Origin: Gloeocapsopsis crepidinum LEGE 06123
GTDB taxonomy: Bacteria > Cyanobacteriota > Cyanobacteriia > Cyanobacteriales > Chroococcidiopsidaceae
NCBI RefSeq assembly: GCF_015207655.1
Contig: NZ_JADEWN010000008.1
Location: forward strand, 61,171 to 125,170
Reading direction: 5' to 3'
DNA length: 64,000 bases
The notes under the pieces were generated by a model, which ran no database searches, was not told the origin of the DNA, and saw only the letters and a list, made by a program, of their open reading frames with translations. A program made the position numbers and the translations under genes. How positions within the stretch are numbered: the first letter of the stretch is position 1; every line of letters begins with the position of its first letter. Positions 48,383 to 58,174 of this stretch are shown here, one piece after another.

Positions 48383-48421
48383 AGATGTACCTTGTACTAA
48401 TTCGTAATTGGAGGATTGGAA

Positions 48422-49723
48422 TTACTCTTTAGATGCTGTACCTGCGAGGTTGGCAGGCTGGCAGTGACGATCAAAGATTTCATCAACTAACCACTGTGTC
48501 GCTGCTTGGAAATTGTGTACTGGTGTAGGTAACAAGGATAAATATGTCGCTTGTCGAATGGCATGACCTGCTTTTCCTGTCACTTCAAGGTGATTGAAAA
48601 TACTAGCTGCACTTTCACCTAGTCCTAGTTTCAAAAGAATGCCACGCAGGTTGACTTCTCCAGGAACGAGTTGTTCTCCCTGAGTCAGCGCCCGCAAATT
48701 CTTGGCAATTGTCGCACCTTGTTGATAAGCGACTTGGGCAGTAGGAGGCATGGGATGTTCGATATTGGCGGCACAATCGCCGCCAGCAAAAACTTCTGGA
48801 TATTCGATGAGTTGTAGAGTTGAAGTAACGTGCAAACGACCGTGGCGATCGCGGTTTGCTTCAGAAATTGGTAGCTGTTGAATGAGTGGATTTGTTGTTG
48901 TTCCAGCTGTCCAAATGACTGTAGTAGCGGCTAGGGTTTCAGTTTGGTCGTTTCGCTGAAATTCCACTTGTTCTGGACGTACCGCTGTGACTGTTGCCCC
49001 TAACAATAACTCAACTGGGACATTGCGTTGTCCTAGTGCCGCTTGTGCGGTATCATGAAGTTCGCTCTTAAAGCCGCCTTTGGCTCCACCTGCAAGTAGC
49101 TTGGGTTCGCGGTCTATAAGAACAATGCTTACCTCTTGGGCATTACCACCAAGTTCTGCGTACCAATTGGGTAGTAAATCGGCTAAAGTAGCAGCAAGTT
49201 CGACTCCCGAAGGACCACCACCCACGATCGCAACTGTGAGTAATTTTTGTCGCTGCGATGCGTCTTCAGTTTCTATTGCTTGTTGTAAGCGATCGCGTAG
49301 TTGTTGTGCGAGTTGAATCGCATCTTGACCGTTGCGAAAACAAAGGCAATTCTCCTTAGCACCTTCAATTCCAAAATAAGAAGCAACGCAACCCAACGCT
49401 AGTACTAAATAGCTGTAACAGTAGTGCGTATCTGAAGCTAATTGCACTCGGCGATCGCGCAAATCGATTGCTTGAACTGTATCTTGAATGAACGTAATAT
49501 TTTTACCTTGTAGTAACTCCTCGTAGCGTGGATATACCTGGGTTTCGTGCATCTCACCACTGAGGAATTCATATAATAAGGGGTTAAAGGTAAAGCGATC
49601 GCTGCGATCAATTAAAATAATAGGCTGCGAGTTATTGTGATGGCTGAGGTGAAGGGCGGTGAATAGCCCTGTGAAACCACCACCGAGAATAACTATTGTC
49701 GGATCTGCGGTCGAGTTACTCAT
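48422..49723 (-). CDS. Type-2 NADH dehydrogenase (NDH-2) family
   Basis: 433 residues. FAD loop VILGGGFTGLFTALHL, second dinucleotide loop VAIVGGGPSGVELAATLAD, and FAGGDCA near 320 with GATIAKNLRAL behind it, the pattern of NdbA/B-type NAD(P)H:quinone oxidoreductases. It reoxidises NADH without pumping protons and would suit NADH made by the neighbouring catabolic enzymes. No membrane helix of its own is obvious; NDH-2 enzymes bind peripherally. Confidence 0.88.
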   Translation of the reverse strand: MSNSTADPTIVILGGGFTGLFTALHLSHHNNSQPIILIDRSDRFTFNPLLYEFLSGEMHETQVYPRYEELLQGKNITFIQDTVQAIDLRDRRVQLASDTHYCYSYLVLALGCVASYFGIEGAKENCLCFRNGQDAIQLAQQLRDRLQQAIETEDASQRQKLLTVAIVGGGPSGVELAATLADLLPNWYAELGGNAQEVSIVLIDREPKLLAGGAKGGFKSELHDTAQAALGQRNVPVELLLGATVTAVRPEQVEFQRNDQTETLAATTVIWTAGTTTNPLIQQLPISEANRDRHGRLHVTSTLQLIEYPEVFAGGDCAANIEHPMPPTAQVAYQQGATIAKNLRALTQGEQLVPGEVNLRGILLKLGLGESAASIFNHLEVTGKAGHAIRQATYLSLLPTPVHNFQAATQWLVDEIFDRHCQPANLAGTASKE

Positions 49724-49762
49724 AGAACTATCAGCTTAGAATTAACGACAATGTGCAACTAA

Positions 49763-51163
49763 CTACTTACTAGCAGCAATCAAGTCATTTACTGCTGTGG
49801 TCATCTGTTGTTGTTTTGCTGGTGCTGTTTCTATGTAAACGCGCATGACAGGTTCGGTTCCTGAAGGGCGTAGTAATACCCAGCTACTGTCTTCTAGGTA
49901 AATTTTGGTACCAGATTCGTAACTTGTTTCTTTGACTTTGATGCCGGCGATTTCTTGGGGTGGGTTTTGTTTGAGTGTTTTTAATACTGCGGTTTTATCG
50001 GCTTCGGGTAATTCTAAGTCTTGTCGCTGATTGTAAAGTGGTCCTCCTACTTCTTGAGTTGCAATGGCTACTAACTCGGATAACGGCTTTTCTGCATAGG
50101 CGATCGCTTCGGCAAGAAGTAAATTTGCCATAATTCCGTCTTTTTCAGGAATATGACTTGCGACGCTTAAACCGCCTGATTCTTCTCCACCAATGAGAAC
50201 TTCGGTTTGTCGCATTTTCTCGCCGATGTGTTTGAAACCAACTGGTGTTTCGTAAATTTCTAGTCCGTGTTGAGCCGCAAAATGATCTAGTAGGTGAGTC
50301 GTTGCTACACTACGAACAATTGCCCCTGTTTTGTGTTTGTTCAAGAGCAAATGACGCGCTAGCACTAGTAGAATTACATGAGGTGAAAGAAAATTACCTT
50401 GTTCGTCAATAATACCAAAGCGATCGCCGTCGCCATCGGTTGCCATTCCTACATCAGCTTGATGCTTGACTTTTGCAGGCAAATCTGGTAATTGCTTTTG
50501 ATCTGGTTGCGGCATTCCGCCACCAAACAAGACATCGCGGGTATTATGAAAGGTTTCAACTTCACAGCCACAATGTTTTAATGCTGTATCAAGATAGCCT
50601 TGCGTTGTTGAGTAGAGTGCATCATACTTAACTTTGAGTTGGGCTGCACGTATCCGTTCGATATCAAGTTGTGAGTAGATGAAGTTGAGATAATCTGGCT
50701 TAGGGTCAAGGTAAGAAAAGTTAGATAGGGGTTGCTGTGGCGGCGCACTATCTGCATCAGGAATCTGCGCCACGATCGCATCGGTAATGTCTGCGGTAGC
50801 AGGTCCTGCATAATCAGGGATAAATTTGATGCCACAATAATTTGCGGGATTATGACTCGCGGTAAACATCAATGCGCCAGCAGCATTGTGATGACGTACA
50901 CTATAGGCGATCGCTGGAGTTGGGCAATAGTCGCTAGCAATTTGTACTTGCCATCCTAAATCAGTTAATACTTCTGCCGCAGTATGGGCAAATTTATCGG
51001 CTAAAAAGCGCGTATCATAGCCAATTAATATTGGTTTGTCTTGAGGTGTTTGGAGATAAGCAGCGATCGCCCGCGTTACTTTGCGCACATTGGCAAAGGT
51101 AAAATCATCGGCAATAATTCCGCGCCAACCGTCAGTTCCAAATTTAATCTTGCGATCGCTCAT
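49763..51163 (-). CDS. Phosphoglucomutase/phosphomannomutase family protein
   Basis: 466 residues. Phosphoserine motif MFTASHNPANYCGIKF, metal loop MATDGDGDRFGIID, sugar loop IGGEESGGLSV and phosphate-binding RPSGTEPVMRVYIE. It interconverts hexose 1- and 6-phosphates, linking glycogen phosphorylase to the glycolytic and pentose-phosphate genes. Its ATG is two bases after the glgP stop. Confidence 0.92.
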   Translation of the reverse strand: MSDRKIKFGTDGWRGIIADDFTFANVRKVTRAIAAYLQTPQDKPILIGYDTRFLADKFAHTAAEVLTDLGWQVQIASDYCPTPAIAYSVRHHNAAGALMFTASHNPANYCGIKFIPDYAGPATADITDAIVAQIPDADSAPPQQPLSNFSYLDPKPDYLNFIYSQLDIERIRAAQLKVKYDALYSTTQGYLDTALKHCGCEVETFHNTRDVLFGGGMPQPDQKQLPDLPAKVKHQADVGMATDGDGDRFGIIDEQGNFLSPHVILLVLARHLLLNKHKTGAIVRSVATTHLLDHFAAQHGLEIYETPVGFKHIGEKMRQTEVLIGGEESGGLSVASHIPEKDGIMANLLLAEAIAYAEKPLSELVAIATQEVGGPLYNQRQDLELPEADKTAVLKTLKQNPPQEIAGIKVKETSYESGTKIYLEDSSWVLLRPSGTEPVMRVYIETAPAKQQQMTTAVNDLIAASK

Positions 51164-51165
51164 TA

Positions 51166-53358
51166 TTAATGCATCCCTACTTTTGCGCGTTTTGATACTT
51201 CGTGTTTGGGCAAATACATTTGATTTACGTAATCTGCCACCATGCGATCTGTATTAAAATAAGGTGCAATTGTTCTAATTGAAGCTTTCATCATTTGCAC
51301 CCAGCGGTGAGGAATTCCGGCGCTATCTCGGTCGTAATAACAAGGAATAATTTCGGTTTCTAAAAGTTCATACAGGGATTCTGCATCAGCACGGTCTTGG
51401 CTTTCTGTATCGTCAGTGTCAGCGCCATCGCCAATTGCCCAACCGTTAACACCTTCTTGATAAGCTTCGCACCACCAACCATCTAAGATGCTGCAATTAA
51501 TTCCGCCATTGAAGGCGACTTTTTGCCCACTTGTTCCTGATGCTTCATGCGGACGACGTGGCGTATTTAGCCACACATCAACACCTTGTACTAACTTTTG
51601 GGCTATGTGCATATCATAGTCTTCAATAAACACCAACCGATTGCGGATATCAGCATGATGACTCCATTCGATTAGCCGTTGCACAATGCGCTTGCTTTCT
51701 TCATCAGCAGGGTGCGCTTTACCTGCGACGATCATTTGTACAGGTTGTTCAAAATTGCTAAAAATTGCCCGCGCCCGATCAGGATCATAAGTAATTAAAT
51801 CGCCACGTTTGTAAGAACTAAACCGTCGTGCAAAGCCAATTGTTAAAATATTAGGATCGAGTAATTGTTCTGCGGCGGCGATCGCTTCTGAAGATTCACC
51901 TCGTCGTTCTCGTGCTTCTTTAACTTGCAAACGAGTATACGCGATTAATGCTGCTTGCAAACGTTGATGTCGCCCCCACAGTTCGTCATCAGGAATTTCC
52001 TCAACCTTTGCCCATATTTGAGTATCGGTAACGCGATCTGCCCAATCGGGATGAAGATAATGTTTGTACAAATTTGCAATTAACGGCGCTGTCCAAGTTC
52101 GATGATGAACGCCGTTGGTAATCTGTCCGATGGGTACATCTTCTACAGGAATGTTAGGGTACAAACACGACCACATCTGACGGCAAACTTTACCGTTGAG
52201 TTGACTTACCCCATTGGCTGATCTGGACATTTTCAATGCCAAAGCAGTCATGTTGAATGGTTCCCAACTATCTTTTCCTGGATGTCGGTTGCCTAAATCG
52301 AGAAAAGCTTCTTTTGAAAGTCCGAGTTGTTGCCAATAGTGCGTAAAATAAGGCGCAATTTGGTCGCGGGAAAAGATGTCGTGTCCTGCGGGGACGGGAG
52401 TATGCGTTGTAAATACACAGCGATCGCGCACCATAGGACGAACTTCATCAAACGTCGCTGTACTTTCCATCAGTTGACGTGCGATTTCTAATGTCGCGAA
52501 TGCTGCATGACCTTCATTGAGATGATAAAGTTGCGGTTCAATCCCTAGACGTTGCAACGCCCTGACCCCACCAATACCTAATAGATATTCTTGTGCCAAG
52601 CGTGTATCTTGACCGCTGCCATAAAGCTGTCCCGTAATCCAGCGATCAATTTGTTCGTTGTCTTCGCGATACGTATCGAGTAAATAAAGATGAATGCGTC
52701 CAATTTGGACTTGCCAAATTTGTGCTTTAACTTGGCGATCGCGAATTTGTAATGTTACGGTTAATACTTCGCCTTGTGTATCGCGACAAAGTTCTATTGG
52801 TAATTCTTCAAATTGATAATCGAGGTAAATTTCTTGTTGCCAACCTGTCGAGTCAAGCTGTTGTTTAAAATATCCTTGACGATACAATAACCCAACTCCA
52901 ACAATTGGTACGCCCAAATCTGATGCTGACTTTAAATGATCCGCAGCTAAAATTCCTAAGCCTCCTGAATATGTCGGTAGAGAACGAGCAATTCCATATT
53001 CAATAGAAAAATAAGCAATGGTTTTTTGTAGTTGATCCTGCGGAAAATTTTTATCTACCCAAGTATTTTTTGTAACCAAATACTGCTCAAGCTGCGTAAC
53101 TAAATTTAAAACTTGTTGACAATATTCTGGCTCAGCAGCTAATTGAGCTAACCGCTCTGAAGAAACATTTTCTAACAGTTTCACAGGGTTTTGCTGACAC
53201 TCTTCCCACTTTTCAAAATCAATATTCCGAAAAATGGATAACTGCTCTGAAGACCAATTCCACCAATAGTTAACAGCTAACTTTGCTAACCCTTGAAGTG
53301 GGTAAGGTATCTTATCTTGCAAAATTTGAATATGAGTAAATGCAGTCTGGCTTTGCAT
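51166..53358 (-). CDS. glgP: Glycogen phosphorylase, alpha-glucan family (TIGR02094-like)
   Basis: 730 residues, shorter than the roughly 850 of the classical type. An N-terminal DUF3417-like region is followed by IAYFSIEYGIARSLPTYSGGLGILAADHLKSA, the second-half FARRFSSYKRGDLI and the PLP lysine (about Lys613) in SGTSGQKVAFNGGINCSILDGWW. Releases glucose 1-phosphate from glycogen. It is the first gene of the minus-strand run. Confidence 0.92.
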   Translation of the reverse strand: MQSQTAFTHIQILQDKIPYPLQGLAKLAVNYWWNWSSEQLSIFRNIDFEKWEECQQNPVKLLENVSSERLAQLAAEPEYCQQVLNLVTQLEQYLVTKNTWVDKNFPQDQLQKTIAYFSIEYGIARSLPTYSGGLGILAADHLKSASDLGVPIVGVGLLYRQGYFKQQLDSTGWQQEIYLDYQFEELPIELCRDTQGEVLTVTLQIRDRQVKAQIWQVQIGRIHLYLLDTYREDNEQIDRWITGQLYGSGQDTRLAQEYLLGIGGVRALQRLGIEPQLYHLNEGHAAFATLEIARQLMESTATFDEVRPMVRDRCVFTTHTPVPAGHDIFSRDQIAPYFTHYWQQLGLSKEAFLDLGNRHPGKDSWEPFNMTALALKMSRSANGVSQLNGKVCRQMWSCLYPNIPVEDVPIGQITNGVHHRTWTAPLIANLYKHYLHPDWADRVTDTQIWAKVEEIPDDELWGRHQRLQAALIAYTRLQVKEARERRGESSEAIAAAEQLLDPNILTIGFARRFSSYKRGDLITYDPDRARAIFSNFEQPVQMIVAGKAHPADEESKRIVQRLIEWSHHADIRNRLVFIEDYDMHIAQKLVQGVDVWLNTPRRPHEASGTSGQKVAFNGGINCSILDGWWCEAYQEGVNGWAIGDGADTDDTESQDRADAESLYELLETEIIPCYYDRDSAGIPHRWVQMMKASIRTIAPYFNTDRMVADYVNQMYLPKHEVSKRAKVGMH

Positions 53359-53713
53359 GACTTTTTATAAATTAACTGCAAGATTCAATGCATCTAACTT
53401 CAAACTTACTTGCTTAGGTTAATTTCAATTAAAGAAAACTTTATTATCTGTTTAATAAATGTACAAGGTTTTCAAATAACATTCCGAAGAGAGAGATCTA
53501 CTTTACACATAGCTTTGATATATCTATCATGAGGAAGAAAGAAGTTATTAAGATTTTCTGTATTCTTTCTACTAAAATCTTTGCTTAAAACCTGTTTTTA
53601 TTTAAAAAAATAGTTTTCTGAGCATTGTCTGTGAAAAAATAATAGACGATATTTGTAGCCAATTCAACAGAAAAGAAAGAGACGTTGCAAACTTATCTTG
53701 CTCAATAGCAATC
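53359..53713. promoter_or_regulatory. Divergent promoter region of the glycogen-catabolism run and the PK-like gene
   Basis: 355 AT-rich bases between two genes that point away from each other. Promoters of both should be here. I could not identify a specific operator or a clear -10/-35 pair. Confidence 0.4.
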
Positions 53714-55225
53714 ATGATTATTAGTAGCTACAAAATTAAAGAAAATTGGAATTTAAATTTTTCAAATCCGCAAATTTTACTAGAGACACTTCAACAACTG
53801 CGGCAATCAGTTTATGCAGAAGGGAAAGAGATATTCAACCAATGGCGCAATACAATATCGAGGCGCAGCTTTTTGATCAGTGGTTTAAATCTTGCGTACT
53901 ATCTAGCTTTACGTCAACACGATCTGCGGCAGGAGCAAGCAGCATTAATGCCGTTAGGACTATCTTCACTAGGACGTTGTGAAGCACGCGTTTTGCAGAA
54001 TTTAGATGCTGTTATAGCGAGCTTAGGCGCAATTTGTCAAATCGATTCGAGTAGCTTACTTCGACACCCGACAGCTAGAGCTTTTTTTCGAGGCGATCGC
54101 CTCTTACGTCGTCACACCAAAGACTTACTCGGCGATATTCATGCCCAACGCTGGGTGCGGATTATGGTGACATTACCTACCGAAGCCGCGACAGACTATG
54201 CATTAATCAAAGACTTATTACAACGAGGAACAAACTGCGTCCGCATCAACTGCGCCCACGATACATCCACAGAATGGGAAGCAATGGTGAACCATGTCCG
54301 CAAAGCCGAAGCCGAAACCGGACAAGCTTGCAAAGTACTGATGGATTTAGCCGGACCAAAAATTCGCACGGCTGATGTGATGACTCCTGAAGATCGTAAA
54401 CGATTGTATGTTGGCGATCGCCTTTTACTCACTCGCGACCAACCCAAACCATTTTCTGACGTCGCTTTTCAAGCTCGATGCACAATTCCTACAGTCCTTG
54501 AGCAAGTAGCAACAGGACAAACCGTGTGGATTGATGATGGTGAAATTGGAGCCGAGATTGAATCAATAATTACAGAGGGCGTACTTTTACGAGTCACCCA
54601 AACGAGTCCTGAAGGAAAAAAGCTGAAATCAGACAAGGGAATTAACTTTCCTGATACACCGCTCAGATTAAGGGCGCTAACCGAAAAAGATTGCCGTGAC
54701 CTCGATTTTATCGCTGCTCATGCGGATATTGTTGGTTACTCTTTTGTACAAGAAGCCGCAGATATTGAACTGTTACAGCAAGAATTAGCAGCCCGTCAGC
54801 AACAGCACTTAGGAATCATCGCCAAAATTGAAACGCAAAAAGCCGTCCAAAATCTTCCCGAACTCATTGTCCAAGCCGCAGGAAAACAGCCTTTTGGCGT
54901 GATGATTGCGCGAGGCGACTTAGCCGTAGAAATTGGCTATCAGCGGATGGCAGAAATGCAAGAAGAAATGCTTTGGATCTGTGAAGCTGCTCACGTTCCA
55001 GTGATTTGGGCGACTCAAGTGTTAGAAAACATGGCAAAAAAAGGAATTCCTTCACGTGCAGAAATGACTGATGCGGCAATGGCGGAACGCGCCGAGTGCG
55101 TGATGTTGAATAAAGGTGCTTTTATCGGTGAGGCGGTCGCGATTTTAGATGACGTACTCACGCGACTCCAAGCGCATCAAGTGAAAAAAACACCGCAGTT
55201 ACGAGCTTTACATTCGTGGTTTTAA
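53714..55225 (+). CDS. Pyruvate-kinase-like protein lacking the C-terminal domain
   Basis: 503 residues. The first 140 are a helical extension not found in ordinary pyruvate kinase. The barrel and B domain follow (about 145-495): VTLPTEAATDYALIKDLLQRG, VRINCAHDT, LMDLAGPKIRTADV, IIAKIETQKAVQNL, MIARGDLAVEIG, WATQVLENMAKKGIPSRAEMTDAAMA. The MLSGETA segment of true enzymes reads MLNKGAFIGEA, and the protein stops about there, so the C-terminal regulatory domain is missing. Key Lys, Glu and Arg residues for PEP handling appear present, so activity is possible but unproven. It diverges from glgP. Confidence 0.85.
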   Translation: MIISSYKIKENWNLNFSNPQILLETLQQLRQSVYAEGKEIFNQWRNTISRRSFLISGLNLAYYLALRQHDLRQEQAALMPLGLSSLGRCEARVLQNLDAVIASLGAICQIDSSSLLRHPTARAFFRGDRLLRRHTKDLLGDIHAQRWVRIMVTLPTEAATDYALIKDLLQRGTNCVRINCAHDTSTEWEAMVNHVRKAEAETGQACKVLMDLAGPKIRTADVMTPEDRKRLYVGDRLLLTRDQPKPFSDVAFQARCTIPTVLEQVATGQTVWIDDGEIGAEIESIITEGVLLRVTQTSPEGKKLKSDKGINFPDTPLRLRALTEKDCRDLDFIAAHADIVGYSFVQEAADIELLQQELAARQQQHLGIIAKIETQKAVQNLPELIVQAAGKQPFGVMIARGDLAVEIGYQRMAEMQEEMLWICEAAHVPVIWATQVLENMAKKGIPSRAEMTDAAMAERAECVMLNKGAFIGEAVAILDDVLTRLQAHQVKKTPQLRALHSWF

Positions 55226-55279
55226 CGACTTTGTGTTGATTTAGCGCAATGAATTCTTGTTTTTGATTGAGGTGAGATT

Positions 55280-56233
55280 ATGACGGCTGTTACCAGTGAC
55301 GATCGAAGCGAACAAGATGTAGAACGTTCTGATATAGAAAAAGCCACAGACCGAAGTTTTATTTGGGGTACAGGCATCTTAGCGATCGCAGTTGCCGCAG
55401 TCTTACTCTGGATAGCGGCACAAGTTGCGACAGAAGCAATGCCCGCTATTCAAACGATTGGACTTGACTTCTTAACAAGGAGTACATGGGACCCCGTTGA
55501 CGATATCTACGGAATTTTACCAGCGATCTATGGAACGCTTATCAGTTCTTTAATTGCCATTTTATTAGCTGTGCCGATTGGTTTAGCGTGTGCGATCGTC
55601 CTGAGTGAGAATTTTTTACCAATATCTATCCGAACTCCCCTGACCTTTTTAATCGAACTTCTCGCCGCGATTCCCAGTGTTGTCTATGGTTTGTGGGGAA
55701 TATACGTTCTGATTCCTTTTATCGAGCCGATTGGTAATTGGCTGCACGATAACTTTGGCTGGTTTCCTTTGTTTTCTACGCCTTATCAAGGACCAGGAAT
55801 GCTACCAGCTGGAATCGTTTTAGCAATTATGATTTTACCAATTCTCACGGTCATTGCTCGCGATTCACTCGCGGCTTTACCAACGAATTTACGCTGGGGT
55901 TCCTACGGAATCGGCGCGACGCGTTGGCGAACAATTTTTAGCGTTTTGATTCCAGCAGCCTTTTCAGGAATTGTCGGTGGCATCATGCTAGCACTAGGGC
56001 GAGCGTTGGGAGAGACAATGGCTGTCACGCTCGTGATTGGTAACAGTACTGACTTAAACTTTTCCGTACTCGCACCATCTGTCACCATATCTTCTTTATT
56101 AGCTAGTCAATTTGCAGAAGCGAGCGGTTTGCAAGAGGATGCGCTATTTTACGCAGGGCTAATCTTATTTGCTATTACGCTCATCGTGAATATTCTCGCT
56201 GAAATCATTGTTCTTCGAGTTAAGAAGTATTAG
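55280..56233 (+). CDS. pstC: Phosphate ABC transporter permease PstC
   Basis: 317 residues, six membrane segments, first at about 27-50. Signature regions: GILPAIYGTLISSLIAILLA, IELLAAIPSVVYGLWGI and the EAA-like loop GSYGIGATRWRTIFSVLIPAAFSGI followed by GRALGETMAVTLVIGN. High-affinity phosphate uptake. Start ATG has GAGGTGAG seven bases upstream. pstA follows after 42 bases. Confidence 0.94.
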   Translation: MTAVTSDDRSEQDVERSDIEKATDRSFIWGTGILAIAVAAVLLWIAAQVATEAMPAIQTIGLDFLTRSTWDPVDDIYGILPAIYGTLISSLIAILLAVPIGLACAIVLSENFLPISIRTPLTFLIELLAAIPSVVYGLWGIYVLIPFIEPIGNWLHDNFGWFPLFSTPYQGPGMLPAGIVLAIMILPILTVIARDSLAALPTNLRWGSYGIGATRWRTIFSVLIPAAFSGIVGGIMLALGRALGETMAVTLVIGNSTDLNFSVLAPSVTISSLLASQFAEASGLQEDALFYAGLILFAITLIVNILAEIIVLRVKKY

Positions 56234-56275
56234 TAACAAAAGTTGTTTTGTCAGTCTTTATATCAAGAATTTAGT

Positions 56276-57169
56276 ATGACATCTACCAAGCAAAATTGGC
56301 GCTCTGATGAGTTTGATGATGATGACATGGAGCGCTCTTATTCAACGCAAAGAACTGCTATCGATTTGGGGCTAACAATACTAGCATTTATTCTGCTAGG
56401 GGTTGCGCTGCTACCTTTGGGTTTAGTAATTGCCTTCGTCATTATTAGAGGAGGTAGTCGCTTAAATTTTGATTTATTCACTGGGCAAATACCCGCAGCG
56501 GGATTAGAGGGAGGAGGAATTGCACCAGCGATTATTGGCACGCTGATGGTAGTAGGAATTGCTGCTGCTATTAGCATTCCTTTTGGAGTGCTTGCCGGAA
56601 TTTATTTATCCGAGTTTAGTTCGGGCAAAATTGCGAGGTGGATTCGCTTTTTTACAAATGTCCTCAGTGGTGTTCCGTCAATTATTATGGGACTGTTTGC
56701 TTACGGAGTTGTTGTTTTAACAACTAATACATTCTCAGCCTTCGCGGGTGGGTTTGCGCTAGCGATTTTAATGTTACCAATCGTGGTGCGAACAACAGAC
56801 GAATCTTTACAGCTAGTACCGCCACAAGTCCGTTGGGCATCGACAGGAGTCGGAGCTTCTAATTTTCAGACCGTTTTAAAGATAGTGTTACCAGCTGCGT
56901 TAGGCGCAATTCTTACCGGAGTGACCTTAGCGATCGCCCGTGCTGCTGGAGAAACCGCACCCTTAATTTTTACAGTTTTATTTTCTCAGTTCTGGCCTAC
57001 AGGAATTTGGCAACCCATTCCGACACTATCCGTTTTGGTGTATAACTTTGCTGCTGTCCCCTACGAAAACCAGCAAGAACTTGCTTGGGCAGCTTCGCTT
57101 ATTTTGGTCCTTTTAATTCTGCTGACTAGCATTAGCGCCCGCATTGCAGCGCGTAAAAGCATTTATTAA
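56276..57169 (+). CDS. pstA: Phosphate ABC transporter permease PstA
   Basis: 297 residues. An acidic N-terminal tail ([13 protein letters not shown]), then six membrane segments with the PstA signatures [37 protein letters not shown] and [22 protein letters not shown], ending [19 protein letters not shown] at 56276 is chosen; the frame is open a little further upstream but without a better start. Confidence 0.94.
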   Translation: MTSTKQNWRSDEFDDDDMERSYSTQRTAIDLGLTILAFILLGVALLPLGLVIAFVIIRGGSRLNFDLFTGQIPAAGLEGGGIAPAIIGTLMVVGIAAAISIPFGVLAGIYLSEFSSGKIARWIRFFTNVLSGVPSIIMGLFAYGVVVLTTNTFSAFAGGFALAILMLPIVVRTTDESLQLVPPQVRWASTGVGASNFQTVLKIVLPAALGAILTGVTLAIARAAGETAPLIFTVLFSQFWPTGIWQPIPTLSVLVYNFAAVPYENQQELAWAASLILVLLILLTSISARIAARKSIY

Positions 57170-57212
57170 AGCTTTTGAGTCACAACTATTTCAATTAGCC
57201 ATTGGAGTTACT

Positions 57213-58049
57213 ATGCCTACTCACCGCAAACAGCAAGAAGAAGCACGAGATCAACACAGTGTCGTAGACGAAAGTGAAGCCGTTTTACGGACAGAAAATG
57301 TCAAGGTGACTTACGGCGATACTTTGGCTTTGCGCGATGTTTCGATGGATGTGCCAAAAAACCAAGTTACTGCCTTGATTGGTCCGTCTGGTTGCGGCAA
57401 AAGTACCTTGTTGCGATGCTTTAACCGTCTTAACGATTTAATCGACGGGTGTAAAGTTGAGGGCAAAGTGTTTTACCGCGATAAAAATCTCTACTCTTCT
57501 AAAATTGACCCTGTGTCAGTGCGGCGGCGAATTGGAATGGTGTTTCAAAAGCCAAATCCGTTTCCCAAATCAATTTATGACAATATTACTTATGGAGCTA
57601 AAGTCAATGGCTTTAAAGGTGATATGGACGAACTCGTTGAGCAATCGCTACAACGGGCGGCTTTGTGGGGTGAAGTCAAAGATAAACTCAAAGAAAATGG
57701 GCTATCACTTTCAGGCGGTCAACAACAACGCTTATGCATTGCGCGGGCGATCGCACTCAAACCAGAAGTTGTCTTAATGGACGAACCTTGTTCCTCACTC
57801 GATCCTGTATCTACTGAGCGAGTTGAAGATTTAATCCACGAACTCAAGGAAGATTACACAATTGTTATTGTCACTCACAATATGCATCAAGCGACGCGAG
57901 TGTCAGATTTTACCGCCTTTTTTAATGCAGAGGAGTCAGACGACGGTAGTCGATTTGGTTACTTGGTGGAATACGATAGAACCGAACGCGTTTTTGAAGA
58001 TCCTCAAGAGGAAGCAACTCAAAAGTATGTCAGTGGTAAATTTGGCTAA
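57213..58049 (+). CDS. pstB: Phosphate ABC transporter ATP-binding protein PstB
   Basis: 278 residues. Walker [17 protein letters not shown], family motif [16 protein letters not shown], signature [19 protein letters not shown], Walker [16 protein letters not shown]-loop [21 protein letters not shown] at 57213 with TTGGAG ten bases before it is preferred; an upstream start would overlap pstA. The polar first 30 residues are longer than in E. coli PstB. No pstS lies in the window. Confidence 0.95.
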   Translation: MPTHRKQQEEARDQHSVVDESEAVLRTENVKVTYGDTLALRDVSMDVPKNQVTALIGPSGCGKSTLLRCFNRLNDLIDGCKVEGKVFYRDKNLYSSKIDPVSVRRRIGMVFQKPNPFPKSIYDNITYGAKVNGFKGDMDELVEQSLQRAALWGEVKDKLKENGLSLSGGQQQRLCIARAIALKPEVVLMDEPCSSLDPVSTERVEDLIHELKEDYTIVIVTHNMHQATRVSDFTAFFNAEESDDGSRFGYLVEYDRTERVFEDPQEEATQKYVSGKFG

Positions 58050-58099
58050 TAAGCAACCTATTAAGTAATCTACTATCGGCACATTGCGCAACTCCAAAG

Positions 58100-58126
58100 T
58101 CTCCAGCTGACAACTGGAGATATTTT
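58100..58126 (+). terminator. Terminator-like hairpin after pstB
   Basis: Stem TCTCCAG / CTGGAGA (7 bp) around a seven-base loop, followed by TATTTT. It lies 50 bases after the pstB stop and before the next same-strand gene. Confidence 0.7.
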
Positions 58127-58174
58127 ATGATGAAAGCTAGCATCATTTTTATAGCGATCGCACTGTATTAATTC

